DNA from: Desulfurobacterium sp.
GTDB taxonomy: Bacteria; Aquificota; Aquificia; Desulfurobacteriales; Desulfurobacteriaceae
DNA: 8,977 nucleotides
Assembly (NCBI GenBank): GCA_003978805.1
Contig: QNYI01000058.1
Coordinates: 1 to 8,977 of the forward strand
Reading direction: 5' to 3'
The translations under genes and the position numbers were made by a program. Below the pieces are notes generated by a model. It was given only the letters and a program-made list of their open reading frames with translations. It ran no database searches and was not told the origin of the DNA. Positions 5,089 through 8,977 of the stretch are shown piece after piece (the stretch's first letter is position 1; the number at the start of each line of letters is the position of its first letter).

Positions 5089-6153
5089 ATGAGAATTCTA
5101 CACGTTGACACAGAAAAGGGGTGGCGGGGCGGAGAGCAACAGCTCCTCTACCTCGTAAAGGAACTTAAAGAAAGGGGAGTTGACGTAGCGGTAGCCTGTA
5201 GGGTAGGGGATGAACTTGAAAAGCGTTGCAGAAAAGAGGGGATAACTGTTTACCCCTTAAAGGGAAACCAGACGGGAGATATCCTAAGGGTTGGAGCTCT
5301 CGGTAAGGACTACGACCTCATCCACGCCCACGCTGCCAAAGCCCATACTATTGCCGCTCTTTCAAAGGGATTCCATAGAAAGCCGGTTATATACACAAGG
5401 AGAGTTGACTACCCGCCGAAAAAGAATCCATTAACGGAGCTAAAGTACAAACTGACGGATAGAGTCATTGCCATAACGGAATTTGTAGCCAACGTATTAA
5501 AGAGAGAACTCAACTTAAACGATGTGGAGGTTATATACTCTGCCGTTGATGAAAATCTTTTCAGGAAAGTTGAATTCAACAAGGTAAGAGCTTTCAGAGA
5601 TAGGTTCAGGGGGAAAAAAATTGTCGGCTCAGTGGCAGCACTAACAGAACAGAAAAACATTCCCAACTTGGTAGAGGCTGCAAGAATTATCCTGAAGGAA
5701 AGGGGCGATACCGTTTTTGTAGTTTTCGGCGAGGGAAACCTCAGAAACTACCTTCAGGACTTAATTAGGAAGAAAGGCCTTGAAGGCTCATTCGTGCTGG
5801 CAGGCTTTAAAGAAGACGTTTATAACTACGTAAAGGGATTTGACGTCTTCGTTCTTCCTTCAGACTACGAAGGGCTGGGGAGCTCCATCTTAACAGCTAT
5901 GCTCCTTCAGGTTCCGGTAGTAGCAACAAAAGTAGGAGGGACACCAGAAGTTGTAAAGGACGGAGAAACAGGTCTCCTCGTTGAAAGGAGAAATCCTGTA
6001 AAATTGGCAGGCGCAATTTTAAGGCTTTTAGACGATGAAGAACTCCGAAAGCGCCTTACAGAGAAGGCTTACACTACGGTTGTGGATAAATTTTCAGTTG
6101 GTAGAATGGTAGATGCATACCTCAGGGTCTACGGGGAGGTAGTAGGTGTTTGA
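5089..6153 (+). CDS. GT4-type glycosyltransferase (GT-B fold)
   Basis: A 354-aa glycosyltransferase of the two-Rossmann GT-B fold, full length for family 4. The N-terminal domain begins MRILHVDTEKGWRGGEQQLL with the Gly-rich acceptor loop, and HAHAAKAH follows at 79-86. The C-terminal nucleotide-sugar domain shows VAALTEQKNIPNLVEA (182-197), VFGEG (212-216), SDYEGLGSSILTAM (258-271) and GGTPEVV(K)DGETGLLV (283-298). In the usual E-x7-E pair the first Glu is E261, but the second position (269) is Thr. The product is probably cytoplasmic or membrane-associated and acts on lipopolysaccharide or another glycan; donor and acceptor cannot be read. No Shine-Dalgarno precedes the ATG. It overlaps dnaA by 8 bp, and its 3' end contains a DnaA box and a possible dnaA promoter. 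Confidence 0.88.
   Translation: MRILHVDTEKGWRGGEQQLLYLVKELKERGVDVAVACRVGDELEKRCRKEGITVYPLKGNQTGDILRVGALGKDYDLIHAHAAKAHTIAALSKGFHRKPVIYTRRVDYPPKKNPLTELKYKLTDRVIAITEFVANVLKRELNLNDVEVIYSAVDENLFRKVEFNKVRAFRDRFRGKKIVGSVAALTEQKNIPNLVEAARIILKERGDTVFVVFGEGNLRNYLQDLIRKKGLEGSFVLAGFKEDVYNYVKGFDVFVLPSDYEGLGSSILTAMLLQVPVVATKVGGTPEVVKDGETGLLVERRNPVKLAGAILRLLDDEELRKRLTEKAYTTVVDKFSVGRMVDAYLRVYGEVVGV
6080..6107 (+). promoter_or_regulatory. Candidate intragenic dnaA promoter overlapped by a DnaA box
   Basis: Within the glycosyltransferase gene, TTGTGG (6080-6085, 3 of 6) and TAGAAT (6102-6107, 5 of 6) are separated by 16 bases. Predicted transcription would begin near 6114, about 32 bases before the dnaA start. 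A perfect DnaA box, TGTGGATAA (6081-6089), lies over the -35. This is the only perfect box I found outside the dnaA-dnaN gap, and it fits DnaA autorepression. The box is seen directly; the promoter is inferred. Confidence 0.45.
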
Positions 6154-7516
6154 AATTTTGTGGGAAAAGTGCCTAAACGAAATCAGAAAAAAGGTCAAAC
6201 CCAACCTCTTTAAAACGTGGTTTAAAGACCTAAAACCCGTTTCCTTAGAAGGGAACACCCTTAAGTTAAAAGCAAAAGATAGAATAGTTAAGGAATACCT
6301 TGAGAAAAACTACCTCCCCGTTTTAAAGGAGGTTGCTTCTAAAGAGCTCGGGAGGCCTATTGAAGTAGAACTTCTCCTCCCGGAAGAGGTATCTAAGCCT
6401 TTACAGCTGGAGCTCAACTTTTTTAAGGGAAAAGAGAAGAAGAAAAAAAACCACGAGTCCAACTTAAACCCAAAGTATACCTTTGAGAACTTCGTCGTTG
6501 GTGCAAGCAACCAGTTTGCCCACGCTGCAGCGATGGCCGTTGCAGAGAACCCGGGAAAGGCCTACAACCCCCTCTTCATATACGGGGGAGTAGGACTGGG
6601 GAAAACCCACCTTATGCAGGCCATAGGAAACTACGTAAAAGAGAAGATGCCGGAGAAAACTGTAGTTTACACCACAACAGAAAGCTTTATGAACGAGCTC
6701 ATTGAAGCGCTGAGAAAGGACACAATAGCCGAGTTTAGGGAAAAGTACAGAACCGTTGACGTCCTCCTCGTTGACGATATTCAGTTCATAAGCGGTAAAG
6801 ACAGGACACAGATAGAGTTCTTCCATACTTTTAATGCCCTTTACGACGCCGGGAAACAGATAGTTCTGACGAGCGACCGCCCACCAAAGGACATACCCAC
6901 CTTAACCGATAGGCTCAGAAACCGCTTTGAATGGGGGCTAATTGCAGACATTCAGCCTCCCGATTTTGAAACAAGAATAGCAATTCTGAGGAGAAAAGCG
7001 GAAGTTGAAAAAATAGAGGTAGACGACAACGTATTGAAGCTGATAGCAACGATAATAAAGTCTAACATTAGGCAACTTGAGGGAGCTCTCATAAAGCTGA
7101 AGGCAAAGGCCATACTTGAAAATAGACCAATAGACGAAGAACTTGTCCGCTCCATGTTCGGAATCGGGAACTCGGTAAAGGTAGAAAACCCTTCCCGTTC
7201 AGACATCTCCATAGACGAGATAAAACAGGTAGTATGCGAAATGTTCGGAATAACGTTAGAACAGATAGACAGCTCAACAAGAAAAAAACAGATAGCCCTT
7301 GCAAGGCAAATAGCCATGTACCTTTCAAGGAAGTTCGGTAACTTCTCCTTTCCGAAAATTGCGGCAGCATTTCACAGGAACGACCACACAACCGTGATGC
7401 ACGCAGTCACAAAGATAGAAGAACTTAGAAACGAGAATGAAGAAATAAACCACATAATCCTTGAGCTTGAAAAGCGTTTAACCCTCTTGGTTGGAGAGGT
7501 AAAAGTAGAGGATTGA
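6146..7516 (+). CDS. dnaA: Chromosomal replication initiator DnaA
   Basis: A 456-aa protein of normal length that binds DnaA boxes and, with ATP, opens the origin and loads the helicase. Domain I spans about 1-85 (WEKCLNEIRKKVKPNLFKTW), then a short Lys-rich linker at 94-105. The AAA+ domain III has Walker A GGVGLGKT at 147-154, Walker B LLVDD at 207-211, sensor 1 around LTSD at 241-244, the arginine-finger segment LTDRLRNRF at 253-261, and sensor 2 R309 in SNIRQLEGA. Domain IV carries the DNA-recognition signature NDHTTVMHAVTKI at 412-424, where most DnaA proteins have RDHTTV. The start is GTG at 6146, with GGAGGT 5 bases upstream, overlapping the glycosyltransferase stop by 8 bp. The overlap implies co-translation with that gene, alongside a possible own promoter. 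The oriC array begins 15 bases after the stop. Confidence 0.98.
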   Translation: MFEILWEKCLNEIRKKVKPNLFKTWFKDLKPVSLEGNTLKLKAKDRIVKEYLEKNYLPVLKEVASKELGRPIEVELLLPEEVSKPLQLELNFFKGKEKKKKNHESNLNPKYTFENFVVGASNQFAHAAAMAVAENPGKAYNPLFIYGGVGLGKTHLMQAIGNYVKEKMPEKTVVYTTTESFMNELIEALRKDTIAEFREKYRTVDVLLVDDIQFISGKDRTQIEFFHTFNALYDAGKQIVLTSDRPPKDIPTLTDRLRNRFEWGLIADIQPPDFETRIAILRRKAEVEKIEVDDNVLKLIATIIKSNIRQLEGALIKLKAKAILENRPIDEELVRSMFGIGNSVKVENPSRSDISIDEIKQVVCEMFGITLEQIDSSTRKKQIALARQIAMYLSRKFGNFSFPKIAAAFHRNDHTTVMHAVTKIEELRNENEEINHIILELEKRLTLLVGEVKVED

Positions 7517-7531
7517 GCGTGTCCACATCCC

Positions 7532-7617
7532 TGTGGATAAACCTGTGGATAACGCTGTGGATAAGTATGTGGATAACGTTGTGGATAAAATTGTGGATAA
7601 CTCAAAACTGTGGATAA
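7532..7617 (-). repeat. Left DnaA-box array: seven perfect boxes, six on a 12-bp period
   Basis: TGTGGATAA (the - strand reads TTATCCACA) begins at 7532, 7544, 7556, 7568, 7580, 7592 and 7609. The first six are exactly 12 bp apart, with unrelated 3-base spacers (acc, cgc, gta, cgt, aat); the seventh is 17 bp on. All point the same way. DnaA bound to such head-to-tail boxes can form a continuous filament. Confidence 0.95.
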
Positions 7618-7637
7618 CTTACAAAGGGAGTCAGAAC

Positions 7638-7711
7638 TTATCCACAAGAGGAGGGATGGTTGTGGATAACTTTGGACTTATCCACAGGGTTATCCACAGG
7701 AGTTATCCACA
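7638..7711. repeat. Right DnaA-box group: five perfect boxes, mixed orientation
   Basis: TTATCCACA lies on the + strand at 7638-7646, 7678-7686, 7690-7698 and 7703-7711, and on the - strand at 7661-7669. The last three are spaced 12 and 13 bp apart and face the opposite way to the left array, pointing towards the DnaA-trios. This is the group most likely to guide DnaA into the unwinding region. Confidence 0.93.
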
Positions 7712-7755
7712 GGTTGTGAAAAAATGTTGTAGAATATCAAGGGCTTGAGGCACTC

Positions 7756-7774
7756 GTGCACAAAATTTGTGCAC
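7756..7774. repeat. 19-bp palindrome between DnaA boxes and trios
   Basis: GTGCACAAA-A-TTTGTGCAC is a perfect 9-bp inverted repeat around one central base. As RNA it could fold into a 7-bp stem with a 5-base loop, but no T-run follows, so it does not look like a terminator. Its right arm with the next base, TTGTGCACC (7767-7775), matches the DnaA box at 6 of 9 positions and abuts the trios. It could be an operator for a dimeric regulator of dnaN or of origin opening, or a pair of degenerate DnaA sites. Confidence 0.75.
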
Positions 7775-7797
7775 CCTATTATTATTACTACTATATA
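7767..7797 (+). promoter_or_regulatory. Weak candidate dnaN promoter
   Basis: TTGTGC (7767-7772) and TATATA (7792-7797), 19 bases apart, are the best promoter-like pair before dnaN. The match is poor and the spacer long. If real, the -35 would lie inside the 19-bp palindrome and the -10 in the AT-rich unwinding region, so initiation of transcription and of replication would interfere. Read-through from dnaA is equally possible. Confidence 0.22.
7776..7793 (-). other. DnaA-trio element of the unwinding region
   Basis: The + strand reads CTA TTA TTA TTA CTA CTA, so the - strand read 3' to 5' is GAT AAT AAT AAT GAT GAT. Six consecutive repeats match the 3'-(G/A)AT-5' DnaA-trio, which binds a DnaA filament as single strand. 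The element follows a short G+C-rich block (GCACCC) and is followed by TATATATA, the order described for the basal unwinding system in Bacillus subtilis. The nearest perfect DnaA box ends 64 bases upstream. Confidence 0.75.
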
Positions 7798-7816
7798 TAC
7801 ACTAATAGTTTAAATA

Positions 7817-7824
7817 AAGGAGGT
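7817..7824 (+). promoter_or_regulatory. dnaN ribosome-binding site
   Basis: AAGGAGGT is a full anti-Shine-Dalgarno match, 9 bases before the ATG at 7834. It decides the dnaN start against an in-frame GTG at 7756 that would translate the palindrome and trios into a tyrosine run. Confidence 0.85.
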
Positions 7825-7833
7825 ATAGGAAGA

Positions 7834-8931
7834 ATGGAAGTAAAGATTAGTAAGAATAAGATAAAAGAGGCTGTGAAAAAAGTTGCGTCCGCCGCCGACA
7901 AAAAGGGGAACATCCCTATACTCTCAAACATCCTCATTGAGGCCGAGGATAACATCCTTAGGCTAACGGCGACAAACCTTGAAATTGGCATTTCAACCGT
8001 TGTTGACTGTGAGGTTATACAGCCGGGGAAAATTACCGTTAACGCAGCAAAAGCTACAAAGCTCTTCTCCAGCCTTACGGGAGAGGAGTTTGTCCTTGAA
8101 AGTGACGACAGTAAACTCGTTGTTAGGTCTATTAACTCCCGCTTTTCCCTTGCAACGCTACCTCCGGAGGAGTTCCCAGAGGTAGAGATACCTGAGACCT
8201 ACAGCGTAAAACTTATGTCCACCCAAGTTGACAGGGCAATAAAGAAGGTTTCTTACGCAGTTAGTCGGGATGAAGCCCGCTATATTCTTACCGGTGTTCT
8301 CTTAAAGTCCTTTGGAGATAAGGTACACGCAGTTGCTACAGATGGACACAGGCTTGCCCTTTACGAGATAAAGGCGGAAGCTGAGGAGTTTTCAGCGATA
8401 GTTCCTAAAAAGTCCCTTGCGGAACTTAGGAGACTTCTTAAGGAAAGTGAAGAGGTGGAGCTCCTTTTAAAGGCGAACAAGCTCTACTTTAGGGTAGGTG
8501 ATACGGTTATGTGGACTTCCGTTATAGAGGGAGAGTATCCGGACTACCTTGCAGTTATCCCTGAGGATAACCCGTTAAAGTGTGTGGCCGATAAAGAGGA
8601 GCTTGTGGGAGCTCTTAAGGAGGTTTCCGTCATCTACGACAAGGAGGAGGTTAGAGCCGTTATTATCAACATCACGCCCGGCAATATGAGATTAACGGCG
8701 AAGAAGGTAGACGTGGACTCTGCTTCGGAGGAAGCGGAGGTCAACATCCCTGTGGATTACACAGGCGAGGAGTTTGAGATAGGGTTTAACATCAACCACC
8801 TCCTTGAATCCGTTTCTTCCTTTGATGGAAACACGGTAGAGATACGCATGGATCAGCCCATTTCTCCTGTCCTGATAGTTTCCGATGAGGAGCCCGAACT
8901 TAAAAACGTCATTATGCCGATGAAGGTGTAA
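7834..8931 (+). CDS. dnaN: DNA polymerase III beta subunit (sliding clamp)
   Basis: A 365-aa protein, the usual length for the bacterial sliding clamp, which encircles DNA as a ring-shaped dimer and tethers polymerase III. Three similar domains are visible. Domain 1 (about 1-120) contains NIPILSNILIEA and the LPPEEFPE segment at its end. Domain 2 (about 125-245) has YILTGVLL and the conserved ATDGHRLA at 168-175, part of the binding pocket for clamp-interacting peptides. Domain 3 (about 247-365) has FNINHLLE at 318-325 and ends in VIMPMKV, matching the family's conserved C-terminal MPM(R/K) tail that helps form the same pocket. A near-match DnaA box TGTGGATTA lies inside the gene at 8751. The stop overlaps the next ATG by one base (TAATG). 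Confidence 0.97.
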   Translation: MEVKISKNKIKEAVKKVASAADKKGNIPILSNILIEAEDNILRLTATNLEIGISTVVDCEVIQPGKITVNAAKATKLFSSLTGEEFVLESDDSKLVVRSINSRFSLATLPPEEFPEVEIPETYSVKLMSTQVDRAIKKVSYAVSRDEARYILTGVLLKSFGDKVHAVATDGHRLALYEIKAEAEEFSAIVPKKSLAELRRLLKESEEVELLLKANKLYFRVGDTVMWTSVIEGEYPDYLAVIPEDNPLKCVADKEELVGALKEVSVIYDKEEVRAVIINITPGNMRLTAKKVDVDSASEEAEVNIPVDYTGEEFEIGFNINHLLESVSSFDGNTVEIRMDQPISPVLIVSDEEPELKNVIMPMKV

Positions 8932-8977
8932 TGGGTAGAGTAAAGACAGTTCCCAACCTCTTAACGCTCTCAAGGAT
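8931..8977 (+). CDS. pgsA: N-terminus of a CDP-alcohol phosphatidyltransferase, probably PgsA (cut by window end)
   Basis: Fifteen complete codons are visible: MGRVKTVPNLLTLSR. The P-N-L-L-T-L-S/F-R pattern at the start of the first membrane helix is characteristic of phosphatidylglycerophosphate synthase and its relatives, which make phosphatidylglycerol phosphate from CDP-diacylglycerol and glycerol-3-phosphate in the membrane. The ATG shares one base with the dnaN stop, so the gene is translationally coupled to dnaN. The catalytic DGxxAR motif lies beyond the window, so another member of the superfamily, such as PssA, cannot be excluded. Confidence 0.6.
   Translation, partial: MGRVKTVPNLLTLSR

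Larger units (their letters stand above)
7517..7833. other. oriC: Origin of chromosomal replication, oriC
   Basis: The 317-bp gap between dnaA and dnaN contains twelve perfect consensus DnaA boxes (7532-7711), then about 44 bases without boxes, a 19-bp palindrome (7756-7774), six DnaA-trios (7776-7793) and an AT-rich stretch to about 7818 that should unwind easily. Location, boxes, trios and AT-rich element together are the standard make-up of a bacterial origin. A degenerate box GTGTCCACA (7519-7527, 7 of 9) sits just after the dnaA stop in the opposite orientation. No protein-coding gene is supported in this stretch. Confidence 0.93.

Noticed and set aside
7532..7711. CRISPR-like array
   Set aside because: The 9-bp repeats with 3-base spacers are DnaA boxes between dnaA and dnaN; repeat and spacer sizes do not fit CRISPR.
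7533..7748. Open frame reading repeated VDN/VDK (+ strand) and its - strand YPQ-repeat counterpart (7372-7647)
   Set aside because: These periodic translations arise from the 12-bp-spaced DnaA boxes, whose period is a multiple of three; they are not proteins.
7756..7774. Palindrome as a rho-independent dnaA terminator
   Set aside because: The stem is short and A/T-rich towards the loop, and no T-run follows.
7756..7833. Upstream extension of dnaN from GTG at 7756
   Set aside because: It would translate the palindrome and trios into a tyrosine-rich leader; the ATG at 7834 has a full AAGGAGGT site and matches the family N-terminus.

Overview
The window is a replication-origin neighbourhood of a bacterial chromosome. 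It carries dnaA, a dense oriC and dnaN in the classical order, next to an accessory stretch with two toxin-antitoxin-type modules. Composition is moderate in G+C. Arginine is mostly AGA/AGG, isoleucine ATA is common, proteins are rich in Lys/Glu, and genes are packed with 4-20 bp overlaps. This suggests a thermophilic bacterium, possibly Aquificota of the Desulfurobacteriaceae type. The lineage is an inference; no rRNA is present to settle it.

Left part (1-1487): a stand-alone phosphoribosyltransferase (COG1926 type) on the + strand converges on a vapBC toxin-antitoxin pair on the - strand. vapBC has a recognisable promoter (TTGACA-17-TATCTT) and a perfect 9+2+9 inverted repeat just before vapB, where RHH antitoxins usually bind. 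Immediately upstream of vapBC is a 35-codon fossil of an M23 peptidase.

Middle (1488-5062, - strand): one compact run of genes reads proS, a 79-aa two-helix membrane protein, a 33-aa single-helix membrane protein, an MNT-type nucleotidyltransferase, an HI0074-family HEPN partner (HepT-like), and a Cas4/AddB-like PD-(D/E)XK nuclease with an Fe-S cysteine signature. Neighbours overlap or are 5 bp apart. The MNT/HEPN pair has the GSx10DxD and Rx4HxY motifs of MntA-HepT toxin-antitoxin systems, and the nuclease start overlaps the HEPN stop. This is the best candidate for an unusual accessory module.

Right part (5089-8977, + strand): a GT4-type glycosyltransferase, possibly translated from a leaderless mRNA, overlaps dnaA by 8 bp. 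A perfect DnaA box lies over a candidate dnaA promoter inside the glycosyltransferase gene. The dnaA-dnaN gap (7517-7833) holds twelve perfect TTATCCACA boxes in two opposed groups, six of them on an exact 12-bp period. These are followed by a 19-bp palindrome, a run of six DnaA-trios and an AT-rich stretch. dnaN is followed, with a 1-bp overlap, by the first 15 codons of a probable pgsA.

The 6-mer GAGCTC occurs about 23 times across the window, nine of these as GGAGCTCC, in all reading frames.
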